From: a virus
Strand: one strand, 5' to 3'
DNA: 56,130 bases
Virus record (IMG/VR): IMGVR_UViG_3300022751_000019
Location: 1 to 56,130 of that record
Shown here: piece after piece, positions 49,233 to 56,119 of the stretch
Position numbering within the stretch: the stretch's first letter is position 1
How the letters are laid out: each line of letters begins with the position of its first letter
Made by a program: the position numbers and the translations under genes
The notes under the pieces: generated by a model
What the model was told of the DNA's origin: nothing
The model's input: only the letters and a program-made list of their open reading frames with translations
The model's database searches: none

Positions 49233-49546
49233 TTTACTGTCTTATCTATAATGAGTTTCACAAGATTAAAATAAACTGTCGGGTGATTTGAGATAGGAAC
49301 TTTAGCTATTTCCTTATAAAGTTCGTTCTTTACTTTCTCAAATAATGGGTGACATTCGCAACACAAAGTGTGAAGGGTTTTGTTGTCGTATTCCCAAGCC
49401 ATCAGCCCCTTTTCATAATAGCCATGGTGTACCTGTAAATTCAAGTTGTCACGACCACAGTTCAAACAAGCGAATTTATCTCGCTTAAATATAGATAGCC
49501 TTTTCTTTTGCCATCTAGGGTCTTTTAATTGTTCCGCGTATGTCAT
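49229..49546 (-). CDS. HNH endonuclease, 105 aa
   Basis: Start set at MTYAEQLKDPRWQ. 'FACLNCGRDNLNLQVHHGYYEKGLMAWEYDNKTLHTLCCECHP' is a complete HNH core: CxxC, the HH catalytic/metal His pair, and a terminal CxxC. A single small HNH domain next to the replication initiator may serve packaging, recombination or homing; no intron or flanking duplication is visible. Confidence 0.88.
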   Translation of the reverse strand: MTYAEQLKDPRWQKKRLSIFKRDKFACLNCGRDNLNLQVHHGYYEKGLMAWEYDNKTLHTLCCECHPLFEKVKNELYKEIAKVPISNHPTVYFNLVKLIIDKTVK

Positions 49547-49549
49547 ATT

Positions 49550-49566
49550 AGTTAAATGTTTTAACT
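49550..49566. promoter_or_regulatory. candidate HTH operator, AGTTAAA-TGT-TTTAACT
   Basis: Perfect 7-3-7 dyad four bases upstream of the HNH ATG. It repeats the dyad at 49750-49766 except for its first centre base. Leftward, TTTG with 19-base spacing to a degenerate TAACTAAT (-7-like) suggests that the site overlies a second promoter. Confidence 0.65.
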
Positions 49567-49583
49567 GGTAGTACAAAAAAATA

Positions 49584-49739
49584 TCAAGGTAGAACTACTA
49601 AAACGCTACCTTTAATCACTAAGGATTTAACTCTCTGGTTATCAATCATTTTTGAAACTGCCGCAGGGCTTACCCCTTTTAATCTGGCATATTCTGATTG
49701 AGTAATCAATTTGTCGCTATCAATCATTTTCTTATCCAT
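49584..49739 (-). CDS. small HTH DNA-binding protein, 51 aa
   Basis: Complete leftward ORF. 'LITQSEYARLKGVSPAAVSKMIDNQRVKSLVIKGSVLVVL' is an HTH of the MerR/excisionase-like short type, with the recognition helix at 'SPAAVSKMID' and a beta wing after it. The promoter ends three bases before the ATG, so the message may be leaderless. The 7-3-7 dyad between its promoter boxes makes autoregulation likely. Confidence 0.8.
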   Translation of the reverse strand: MDKKMIDSDKLITQSEYARLKGVSPAAVSKMIDNQRVKSLVIKGSVLVVLP

Positions 49740-49742
49740 GAA

Positions 49743-49772
49743 CAAATGTAGTTAAAGGTTTTAACTTTACAA
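49743..49772 (-). promoter_or_regulatory. promoter of the small HTH gene, TTG-N19-TACATTTG
   Basis: Read leftward: TTG (49772-49770), 19-base spacer, TACATTTG (49750-49743), an exact -7 match. The spacer is nearly filled by AGTTAAA-GGT-TTTAACT. The -7 box ends three bases before the ATG. Confidence 0.85.
49750..49766. promoter_or_regulatory. candidate HTH operator, AGTTAAA-GGT-TTTAACT
   Basis: Perfect dyad (7-3-7) in the spacer of the HTH gene's promoter, exactly 200 bases from the second copy. The pair flanks the HTH gene at both ends, which fits autoregulation plus control of the next gene. Confidence 0.75.
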
Positions 49773-49808
49773 AATTATTTCCAAACTATTTTTCAATTAT
49801 TTACAATC

Positions 49809-50072
49809 TTAGTTAAATCTTTCTTGGTCAAACTTTTTACCGACTTCTATTATTTGATTAAGTGCAAACTCTTCTGTTGAGTAATCCCATTGAACAATCT
49901 TTTTATTTTTGATAAGTCTTTCAAATAATCCGATTAATGTTTCTCTATATTCCTGTGTTGGCATCTCGTCCGCCACTTCATAGAGATTGTTTAACTCAAA
50001 ATAAGCTAAATCTATTTGTACTATTGCATCGAATTGTTCTTCCGATTCCATTATTTCTGATATACCTTTCAT
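49809..50072 (-). CDS. hypothetical protein, 87 aa
   Basis: Unknown acidic helical protein (SEEQFDAIVQIDLAYFELNNLYEVADEM, then 'GLFERLIKNKKIV'). No motif. Confidence 0.65.
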   Translation of the reverse strand: MKGISEIMESEEQFDAIVQIDLAYFELNNLYEVADEMPTQEYRETLIGLFERLIKNKKIVQWDYSTEEFALNQIIEVGKKFDQERFN

Positions 50073-50100
50073 ATTTTTAATACATTTTAAATGTAAATAC

Positions 50101-50391
50101 CTAATTGATTAAATTATCCCATGCTAAAGACCACTCAATAGTTTCTACCTTTTTTAAAGATAAAATACAATACCCCTCTTCAAGTCCATATTGTCCACCA
50201 TCTAAAATATATCCTATTTTAGCCTTTACTTCTCTTCGCCCGTAAGTATTGGTTTCTGGGTAATATTCCTTTAGTCTGAGTATATCTCCCTTTTGGAAAT
50301 CTCTATCGTTTTTTCGTAACTCAAAAGTTTTCTCTCTTATCCACAGAGACTCAAAAAATGGATTGATTGTTTTTAATTCATGTGTTTTCAT
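50101..50391 (-). CDS. DUF3850/ASCH-like protein, 96 aa
   Basis: 'HELKTINPFFESLWIREKTFELRKNDRDFQKGDILRLKEYYPE' matches the DUF3850 family, an ASCH-type fold thought to recognise RNA. The strand pattern and the conserved 'ELRKNDRDF' are clear. Overlaps the NinG gene by four bases. A second, different ASCH-like protein lies at 40244-40717. Confidence 0.85.
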   Translation of the reverse strand: MKTHELKTINPFFESLWIREKTFELRKNDRDFQKGDILRLKEYYPETNTYGRREVKAKIGYILDGGQYGLEEGYCILSLKKVETIEWSLAWDNLIN

Positions 50392-51059
50392 AAGTATATT
50401 CCTAATTGATTATTATACAATTCTCTTAATTCTAATCTTTCTAAAGTAGAGTAGGTTAAATCAGCTTTTTTAAGCTCTCTAACTATTTCTCTGGCTATTA
50501 CTATCTTCTCTTTGAGGGTTTCTTTGTCAAACTTAATATGTTGATACTTTAATCTTAATCCCTCTACAAATTCTAAATGACTAAGTCCAAAGATAGTATA
50601 AAGACCAATTCTATAATTATGAATATCTCCACTCTTGTACTGGTTAGAATGGACACCCTGAGCGTAGATATTAAATAGATTAAATCTTAAAAACCCTGCC
50701 GCACTGCAACTTATGAAATGTCCTGCATCGAATTTGTTACAAGTCTTTTGAGAACTGATACATACGTGTCCCTTGTCTATTAATCTAACAATAGTATTAA
50801 TCTCTTTTTGAAGCTCTTTTGTATAGTCAGATAGGCTTTTAACTGATTCTTTCATGCGAATAGCACGGGCTTTAACTTCTACCTTGTGTTGTTTTTCAAG
50901 AACCTTAGAGGTTATAGTCATTTTTCTTTTTCCCTCTGGGGAGTTAAGCCAAGCTATCTTACATTCCGTTCCACAGAAATGATAAATCCCGTTACTTTGG
51001 GGTATTATATTCTTTCTGCATCCTTTACAACGTACCAGTTTAATTTCCATTTCTCTCAA
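50388..51059 (-). CDS. ninG: NinG recombination protein
   Basis: Recombination-linked nuclease of the lambda NinG/Rap family. N-terminal zinc ribbon ('CKGCRKNI', 'YHFCGTECKIAWL'), a Lys-rich helix, and the catalytic-region block 'CNKFDAGHFISCSAAGFLRFNLFNIYAQGVHSNQYKSG'. 223 aa is normal. Overlaps the RecT gene by 20 bases, so the two are coupled in recombination. Confidence 0.88.
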   Translation of the reverse strand: MREMEIKLVRCKGCRKNIIPQSNGIYHFCGTECKIAWLNSPEGKRKMTITSKVLEKQHKVEVKARAIRMKESVKSLSDYTKELQKEINTIVRLIDKGHVCISSQKTCNKFDAGHFISCSAAGFLRFNLFNIYAQGVHSNQYKSGDIHNYRIGLYTIFGLSHLEFVEGLRLKYQHIKFDKETLKEKIVIAREIVRELKKADLTYSTLERLELRELYNNQLGIYL

Positions 51060-51978
51060 ATTGCTCCATTTGTTGGACGTTCTCTAATTTCTTTAAAATA
51101 TCACCCTGACCATAACCACGCCCTGAGGCTATTTGTTCTGACTGTCTATCTTTAAGCATTTTAATAGTCTGCATGGCATGATTAGAACTCATAGACGGTA
51201 GTTCTCTAAATATTGCTTGACTTTGTTCTGGAGAGATATTTGCACTTACTAGTAAGGTTTCAATAGTTGCTTCCTGACTTGCAGTAATTGCGTAGTCTTG
51301 CTCATCCAGTTCAATAGCAGAAGCCAGTTTATCCCATTTTGCAGACTTAGGAAGGTATTTAACAGCTCTACGAATAACCGTTTTGCGGCACATTTCAGCA
51401 AAATCACTATCCCAGATACACGAGTTTATTTTTCCAGCTACCTTAGCTTTATAGGATTCTGAACGCCCTCTAATTTCTTCCAGCTCAGCGATGTTCATTG
51501 TTTCAAACTGTAATGAACCATCTGCTAATTTAGATTGAGCATAAACCCCTACAATATCGTCGTTACTTCTTTTCTCAAAGGGGTTCATTTCGTGTTCTAT
51601 CCCAAAATTGGTAGCTTTGAATTTATCCCCTTTATAGACCAGATAACACGCAACCGATGAAACACTACCCGTGTCTGTTAAAAGTTTAACCAAGCCTTGA
51701 TACGAGGGCTCTAAATAGGCTTCCATCATCTTTGATGAACTATTCCAGCGAGGAACTAAGTAGGCGAGTTTTAAAACAGGATTTAAAGAAAGTCCTACGT
51801 TAGCGACATTCATAATTGCAGCTAAAATAGAGTTCGTGTCACACCCTGCAATAGATTTGTTTTTAGCGACAATTTGCCTGGCGAATGAGATTTCTTTTTG
51901 ATAGAATTCTTCACTGGTAAGTTTGATAAACTTCTTTTCACTCTCTTCTGAGAGTTGAGGTAATTGAATATTTGACAT
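51040..51978 (-). CDS. recT: RecT-family single-strand annealing recombinase
   Basis: 'ILAAIMNVANVGLSLNPVLKLAYLVPRWNS', 'LEPSYQGLVKLLTDTGSVSSV' and 'WDSDFAEMCRKTVIRRAVKYLPKS' are characteristic RecT blocks. At 312 aa it has normal length. Its start is in the AACT-ATG context. No RecE/YqaJ-type exonuclease was recognised next to it, and NinG is its only recombination neighbour. Confidence 0.92.
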   Translation of the reverse strand: MSNIQLPQLSEESEKKFIKLTSEEFYQKEISFARQIVAKNKSIAGCDTNSILAAIMNVANVGLSLNPVLKLAYLVPRWNSSSKMMEAYLEPSYQGLVKLLTDTGSVSSVACYLVYKGDKFKATNFGIEHEMNPFEKRSNDDIVGVYAQSKLADGSLQFETMNIAELEEIRGRSESYKAKVAGKINSCIWDSDFAEMCRKTVIRRAVKYLPKSAKWDKLASAIELDEQDYAITASQEATIETLLVSANISPEQSQAIFRELPSMSSNHAMQTIKMLKDRQSEQIASGRGYGQGDILKKLENVQQMEQFERNGN

Positions 51979-52032
51979 AGTTATGATTGAGTTTTAAGTT
52001 TAAATGTCCCGTCTCTACTTCCTCAGAAACGG

Positions 52033-52542
52033 TTAAAGGGGTTGTAAAGTAGTATAAATATTATTTCTATTAAACTGAATAACCGAATTATTGGGGTTAA
52101 AATAGTTTTCTAAATAAAAACACCCGTCTATAAAGTTACGTATTAGCAGAGAAAACAGCCTATTAGATTCTTCAATTTCTTCTAAGGATGGACATAAAGA
52201 AAAACAATAAGCCTCTTCTAATTCCGATACAATCATGCCTGTATATAAGGGGCAGTTTAATTTGTATTTGTCTACAAACACATCTGCCATGCACCACACA
52301 CAAATGCATTCTTTTTCTCTAAGTAGATATACTAGAGTAGAGTTTACTACAAACCTTTTAAAGCCTATTAATCCGTCTCCAGAGCCATGTCCTAACATGA
52401 TTACTCTATCAGATTCTTTTATTTGCTTCTTTAAGTAACTATGCGAGACGTTAGAATTGATAACAGTAAAATTCTTATCTCTGTACACCTCCTTTAACAT
52501 ATCAGTTGTAGAGTCTTTTGGGTGTATAACTAAGGTTTTCAT
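52033..52542 (-). CDS. possible caspase/CHAT-like protein, 169 aa
   Basis: A Rossmann-like start (MKTLVIHPKDSTTDML) is followed by 'SDRVIMLGHGSGDGLIGF' with a His-Gly pair, and then 'LLREKECICVWCMADVFVDKY' with a Cys at the end of a hydrophobic strand. The order strand-His-Gly then strand-Cys is that of caspase-like (clan CD) folds. It lacks other family landmarks, so the assignment is tentative. It lies next to RecT in the early region. Confidence 0.5.
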   Translation of the reverse strand: MKTLVIHPKDSTTDMLKEVYRDKNFTVINSNVSHSYLKKQIKESDRVIMLGHGSGDGLIGFKRFVVNSTLVYLLREKECICVWCMADVFVDKYKLNCPLYTGMIVSELEEAYCFSLCPSLEEIEESNRLFSLLIRNFIDGCFYLENYFNPNNSVIQFNRNNIYTTLQPL

Positions 52543-52579
52543 AGTTTATATTTTATTTAATCCCTATTAGGGGAGAGGG

Positions 52580-53095
52580 TTAATTTATTCTCGGTAAAAT
52601 ATCTTTTAATTTTCCATTTAAAGACAAAACACATAGTTTCGCATCATCCTGTTCCTTATAGCAGTTTAAATAAGCCTCATCGGAATCTTTGTAAATTATA
52701 ACAAAGCATCTTAGATTATTTTTATTAAACTTAATTAGAATGCTTTTGTCGGGTGTCATTTCAAAAATAACCTTTGACGCTCCTACTAAGTTTTGTAGTG
52801 CTTCATAGATAACATAATCTTCTGGCTTTTTAACGGTAGACTCTTCAATTTCCTTATCATCTTTTGTTAGTTCGATGAACTCGGAGAGCGTAAGGATTTT
52901 ATCAAACTTTACAGAATACTCTGTTATTTCAAGTACTCCTTTCTTTCCTATCCCATAGTACCTTTCAAATATACCTCTTACATGAAGGGGTTCTTCTGCT
53001 CCATCGTTAAGATACTTAACAACCGTATCTTTAAACAATCGTGAGCCATCATTTTTAACTCCCCAACTTGGATACTTATCTTCTATTCTTCTCAT
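52580..53095 (-). CDS. hypothetical protein, 171 aa
   Basis: Unknown. Basic N-terminus (MRRIEDKYPSWGVKNDG) and a mixed alpha/beta body ('VIFEMTPDKSILIKFNKNNLRCFVIIYKD'). Start in the AACT-ATG context, overlapping the small gene upstream by four bases. Confidence 0.7.
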   Translation of the reverse strand: MRRIEDKYPSWGVKNDGSRLFKDTVVKYLNDGAEEPLHVRGIFERYYGIGKKGVLEITEYSVKFDKILTLSEFIELTKDDKEIEESTVKKPEDYVIYEALQNLVGASKVIFEMTPDKSILIKFNKNNLRCFVIIYKDSDEAYLNCYKEQDDAKLCVLSLNGKLKDILPRIN

Positions 53096-53247
53096 AGTTC
53101 TGCTTTATTAAAATCATTATTAAATAATCTTTTTGCCATCTTTTTTAACCTTCTCCTGATTCTTTTTCTAGTAGGATTGTTTTTACCATGCCTAAAATCT
53201 TCGCTATTATAATTAGCCTTCATGTACTTAATTAGGATGTTGTCCAT
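53092..53247 (-). CDS. small basic protein, 51 aa
   Basis: Reads from ATG to TGA with an ATGA overlap into the next gene. Extremely basic (NNPTRKRIRRRLKKMAKRLF), so it may bind nucleic acid. Not otherwise recognised. Confidence 0.6.
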   Translation of the reverse strand: MDNILIKYMKANYNSEDFRHGKNNPTRKRIRRRLKKMAKRLFNNDFNKAEL

Positions 53248-53251
53248 AACC

Positions 53252-53452
53252 TTATCTCTGTAAAAATATTTTAATAGTCTTCTTTAAATCCGTTCCCCAT
53301 TTAATTGATAATCTCTCAATCTCTTTTAGCTTAATAGCTGCTAAAGACTCATCTTTCTGTGCTACTCTTGTTCTGCCGTTACGCTTGCTAAGGCTCTTGC
53401 AGAAAAGTAAGTATTCAGTACCTACTTCTTGTATTTTGTCTTGGGTTGTCAT
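53252..53452 (-). CDS. hypothetical protein, 66 aa
   Basis: Unknown. Basic helical sequence ('CKSLSKRNGRTRVAQKDESLAAIKLKEIERLSIKWG'). Overlaps the upstream membrane-anchored gene by four bases. Confidence 0.65.
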   Translation of the reverse strand: MTTQDKIQEVGTEYLLFCKSLSKRNGRTRVAQKDESLAAIKLKEIERLSIKWGTDLKKTIKIFLQR

Positions 53453-53871
53453 TTCTTATCTTCGGTAACTGGTACAGGTTCTTTTTCGTCTTCAATTAAT
53501 TGCTTTTCTTCAATCAGGTAATCTTTCAAAGCTTGTTTAGCCTCACAATAAGTATCAAACTTATCAGCATTTTTAAATCTACGCAAGGGAAATGCTTCTC
53601 CAGAGAAGTTGCCATGCCATAAGTATGTATCAGATTCCATCCTATCCATAAACCTTTCTTTATAATAAAGATGTACATAGTATTTGTCATACTTCTTTTC
53701 AATCCGATGTTCAGCAGGAACACTAAAACTACAATCATTCTCATTAGGTTTAACTATTTGCTGAAAGTCAATTTTGTTTATCGGAACTAAAAAGCATTGC
53801 CCAAACATAAATCCTAAGCCAAAAACTACAAACAGTATTGCTACTACACCTAAAACAGATAGTCCTTTCAT
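53449..53871 (-). CDS. membrane-anchored protein, 140 aa
   Basis: N-terminal hydrophobic helix (VLGVVAILFVVFGLGFMFG), no Q-rule cleavage site, so probably an anchor rather than a signal peptide. The soluble part includes 'RIEKKYDKYYVHLYYKERF', and the C-terminus is acidic. Function unknown. Confidence 0.7.
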   Translation of the reverse strand: MKGLSVLGVVAILFVVFGLGFMFGQCFLVPINKIDFQQIVKPNENDCSFSVPAEHRIEKKYDKYYVHLYYKERFMDRMESDTYLWHGNFSGEAFPLRRFKNADKFDTYCEAKQALKDYLIEEKQLIEDEKEPVPVTEDKK

Positions 53872-54599
53872 ACTTTCTCACATTTAAAACTCAACTCGTA
53901 GCCAGCCTCTTTAGCTAATTTAACAATCTCGTCTATTTGAGGTTGAAAGGGTAGAGGTGCTTCGTAGGGTTTAACATCTCTTACATGGCGAAAAACATTA
54001 CATTCGCCTTCGTTATAATAAACTACAAATCCATCCTTGTGTGTGTCGAAATAGTTCATAGGAGTATTTTCAAAATGCTCAAATAAAAAGCCTTTAATTA
54101 AAACTTTTTGCCCACGTTCTGGCACCCATTCGGTACCATCATTTGAACTGATAGAACTAAATCCCTTTGGGGTAAGATTATAAAACACAATAAAACATGA
54201 ATTTAATAATTTATTTAAATCTAACAATGTTGAATCGTCAGCTTGGATGGCTAATCCATAGGTTGAGCTACGTCTTATTTGGTATGGCTTATCTTTAGTA
54301 ATTAAAGTTCCAATGTCTTGTGTAGAAGCTATCCAATTGCCAATATCCAACTTTAATTCTTCTTTGATGTCTATTAGTTCAAAGAACTCATCAAGAAGAA
54401 GAGGTTCGCACACGTCTGTTTTTCTACCCCAAACAAAAAGTCTTCCATTTACTCCGTATTTGTCTAAAACATACGTTCTTGATTGTCCACATGCCTCTGT
54501 GTATATCTCTTTAAATTCTTGTAATCTGGGGTGATTGCATTCTGCCTTGATATTTACATACCACATTTTCGGCAATTTTGTTAAATCGTATTTTTTCAT
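53868..54599 (-). CDS. hypothetical protein, 243 aa
   Basis: Unknown. N-terminal domain with 'LPKMWYVNIKAECNHPRLQEFKEIYTEACG'; the middle has 'SIQTSSTYGLAI'-like strands. The C-terminal 'VPERGQKVLIKGFLFEHF' suggests a second small domain. Coupled to the next gene by ATGA. Confidence 0.7.
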   Translation of the reverse strand: MKKYDLTKLPKMWYVNIKAECNHPRLQEFKEIYTEACGQSRTYVLDKYGVNGRLFVWGRKTDVCEPLLLDEFFELIDIKEELKLDIGNWIASTQDIGTLITKDKPYQIRRSSTYGLAIQADDSTLLDLNKLLNSCFIVFYNLTPKGFSSISSNDGTEWVPERGQKVLIKGFLFEHFENTPMNYFDTHKDGFVVYYNEGECNVFRHVRDVKPYEAPLPFQPQIDEIVKLAKEAGYELSFKCEKV

Positions 54600-54609
54600 T
54601 GTTATTAAA

Positions 54610-54846
54610 TTAAAAGGTTAATAAAGGGTAGTGTAACAAATCAATTCTTTCAAGTAGCACCTTAGAGGTTTCTTCAAAAATTGCAACATTCGTTTGTGTC
54701 TCGATAAGTTCATCGTCGTCTTTATCTTCGTCAACCATTTGGTTTAAGTGAATCTGTTTTTTCGCTGCCACTTCTAAGACTAACTCATTTGCTCTTTTAA
54801 GACAGGAAATTACTGTATCAAGTTTTATTCTATTGAAGTTATCCAT
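54610..54846 (-). CDS. hypothetical protein, 78 aa
   Basis: Unknown. Start set at MDNFNRIKLDTVISCL; longer starts (ATG 54873, GTG 54885) are possible but would overlap the membrane ORF upstream more. Helical, with an acidic patch (DEDKDDDELIETQTNV). Confidence 0.6.
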   Translation of the reverse strand: MDNFNRIKLDTVISCLKRANELVLEVAAKKQIHLNQMVDEDKDDDELIETQTNVAIFEETSKVLLERIDLLHYPLLTF

Positions 54847-54956
54847 CTTGCAAGTCCGTTTAGTATCTGCCATAACACTACACACCCGAAAGTTATAAAA
54901 GTTGTTATGACAAATAGGTTAAAAATGTGTTTTGAGTACTTAATAAGCTTTATCAT
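54825..54956 (-). CDS. small membrane protein, 43 aa
   Basis: Reads from ATG (MIKLIKYSKHIFNLFVITTF) to TAA with one hydrophobic segment. It overlaps the stop of the upstream HTH-like gene by four bases, which supports translation, and overlaps the next gene by 22 bases. Confidence 0.5.
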   Translation of the reverse strand: MIKLIKYSKHIFNLFVITTFITFGCVVLWQILNGLARWITSIE

Positions 54957-55171
54957 AAGTTATTTTCTTTTTCAAACACATGAATCATGCCCATTAAAGG
55001 AAATACTTTTGCACTCCTAAGAGACCGTATAAGCGATTCTCTGCTCTTGTAGCCGCATATCTCGGCGACCTGCTTATCAATCCACCCGTAGTGGGTTTTC
55101 ATGCGTTTGTAGCGTTGTTTCCAAGTCATATGATTAGTTATTAAATTTATAGCCATCCCATCCTTTTTCAT
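54953..55171 (-). CDS. HTH-like protein, 72 aa
   Basis: 'TWKQRYKRMKTHYGWIDKQVAEICGYKSRESLIRSL' resembles a lambda-type HTH seen in small Bacteroidota phage proteins, with 'DKQVAEICGYKSRESLIRS' as the turn and recognition helix. An AGGA-like motif before ATG 55171 favours that start; MTWKQRY at 55129 is an alternative. Likely a regulator in the early operon. Confidence 0.7.
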   Translation of the reverse strand: MKKDGMAINLITNHMTWKQRYKRMKTHYGWIDKQVAEICGYKSRESLIRSLRSAKVFPLMGMIHVFEKENNL

Positions 55172-55351
55172 TCATTTTTTCCTGAATGAATTTGTAAAGT
55201 GAAGATTTACACTTGGCAATTCGTTATGAAAATCATATACTATCTCTCTAACAGCATGAGTAAACTCAACAAGACCGCTATTAGAAGATGTGTTTGCAAA
55301 TCTTCTTGAATCATTATATGCCGAGCGAATGTTTGATATTGAGGCTTTCAT
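55172..55351 (-). CDS. hypothetical protein, 59 aa
   Basis: First gene downstream of the promoter at 55396-55427. Start set at MKASISNIRSAYNDSRRF. It is helical, with no motif. It abuts the HTH-like gene and may be a co-regulator. Confidence 0.65.
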   Translation of the reverse strand: MKASISNIRSAYNDSRRFANTSSNSGLVEFTHAVREIVYDFHNELPSVNLHFTNSFRKK

Positions 55352-55364
55352 TGTTTTAAGGTTT

Positions 55365-55394
55365 AATGTTATCAGCAACGAAGCAGATAACATT
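55365..55394. promoter_or_regulatory. dyad at the start of an early transcript
   Basis: AATGTTATC and GATAACATT form a perfect 9-bp inverted repeat around 12 bases. It lies directly after the -7 box of the promoter at 55396, so it covers the start point: a DNA operator is more likely than an RNA hairpin. Confidence 0.6.
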
Positions 55395-55395
55395 A

Positions 55396-55427
55396 CAAAT
55401 GTACGAATAGAAACATATATGTTCCAA
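55396..55427 (-). promoter_or_regulatory. early promoter, TTG-N21-TACATTTG, with palindrome in spacer
   Basis: Read leftward: TTG (55427-55425), 21-base spacer, TACATTTG (55403-55396). The spacer contains the 12-base palindrome AACATATATGTT (55412-55423). Drives the gene at 55172-55351 and those beyond. Confidence 0.75.
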
Positions 55428-55493
55428 ATAATATTACAAGTATTTTTAAAAGTTCTTTATAAAGTGCAATAAGAGATTAGAAAAGTTAAAATC

Positions 55494-55640
55494 TTACCAT
55501 ATCTTAAAATAGTTTAAGTGCCAGTACACAGCCAAAAGCAACAGGGACACGAAAATAAGACACCGTAGGGCGATAATTAAAGGCTTATGGACTTCTTGAT
55601 AAGCCAGTCTTTTAATGTGGTTGAGAATAAAGGTTTTCAT
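55494..55640 (-). CDS. small membrane protein, 48 aa
   Basis: Reads from ATG to TAA with a single hydrophobic segment (CLIFVSLLLLAVYWHL) after a basic N-terminus. Coupled by ATGA to the membrane gene upstream. Confidence 0.6.
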   Translation of the reverse strand: MKTFILNHIKRLAYQEVHKPLIIALRCLIFVSLLLLAVYWHLNYFKIW

Positions 55641-55792
55641 AGATTTAAAAGGATTAAAGATAATATAAAACTAATTAATTGAACAGATGCTAAAGCGTAC
55701 CACTCTAAGAACTTACCAGTCTTTTTATAGTACCACAGAGAGGCGAAAAAGGATAATAGAAAAGCGATTAGACTAGATAGAAAGAGGGTCAT
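55637..55792 (-). CDS. small two-helix membrane protein, 51 aa
   Basis: Reads from ATG to TGA. Two hydrophobic segments (LFLSSLIAFLLSFFASLWYY and SVQLISFILSLILLNL) separated by a short basic loop. The stop overlaps the next start. Confidence 0.65.
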   Translation of the reverse strand: MTLFLSSLIAFLLSFFASLWYYKKTGKFLEWYALASVQLISFILSLILLNL

Positions 55793-55796
55793 AACC

Positions 55797-55997
55797 TTAA
55801 TCTTTTAATGATACATAAATATATCTAGCATAGAGCAAACAAAACAGTGATACAAACCCTGTGCCTATCTGCATAACGAGCTTAGTTTCTTTCTCAAAAC
55901 CCTTAGCTAAACAACTACACCCAAATAGATATACGCATAACAACCCCGTGAGAATTAAAGTCCACATGATGAACGATAGTGTTGATTGATGTTTCAT
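55797..55997 (-). CDS. membrane protein, 66 aa
   Basis: Two hydrophobic helices (LSFIMWTLILTGLLCVYLFG and IGTGFVSLFCLLYARYIYV). Its start codon overlaps the stop of the gene at the left end of the contig on the circular molecule. Third in a run of small membrane proteins. Confidence 0.7.
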   Translation of the reverse strand: MKHQSTLSFIMWTLILTGLLCVYLFGCSCLAKGFEKETKLVMQIGTGFVSLFCLLYARYIYVSLKD

Positions 55998-56119
55998 AAT
56001 TTCGCTATTGATTTTCTGATTATAGATAGATTTTCTGAATGTATGTCGTTGTTCTTATTAGAGTAGACATTTGCAAAGGAAAACTCTAATCCATTGATGC
56101 CAATTACAAAAGAATTTTC
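55994..56119. repeat. direct terminal repeat, right copy
   Basis: Exact copy of the first 126 bases. It carries the 3' part of the gene annotated at the left end, so that gene should be counted once. The match stops at 56119, where the last bases instead turn back on themselves. Confidence 0.95.

Noticed and set aside
55290-55472. Rightward 60-codon open frame.
   Set aside because: It runs across a leftward promoter and its operators, and has no neighbours on its strand.
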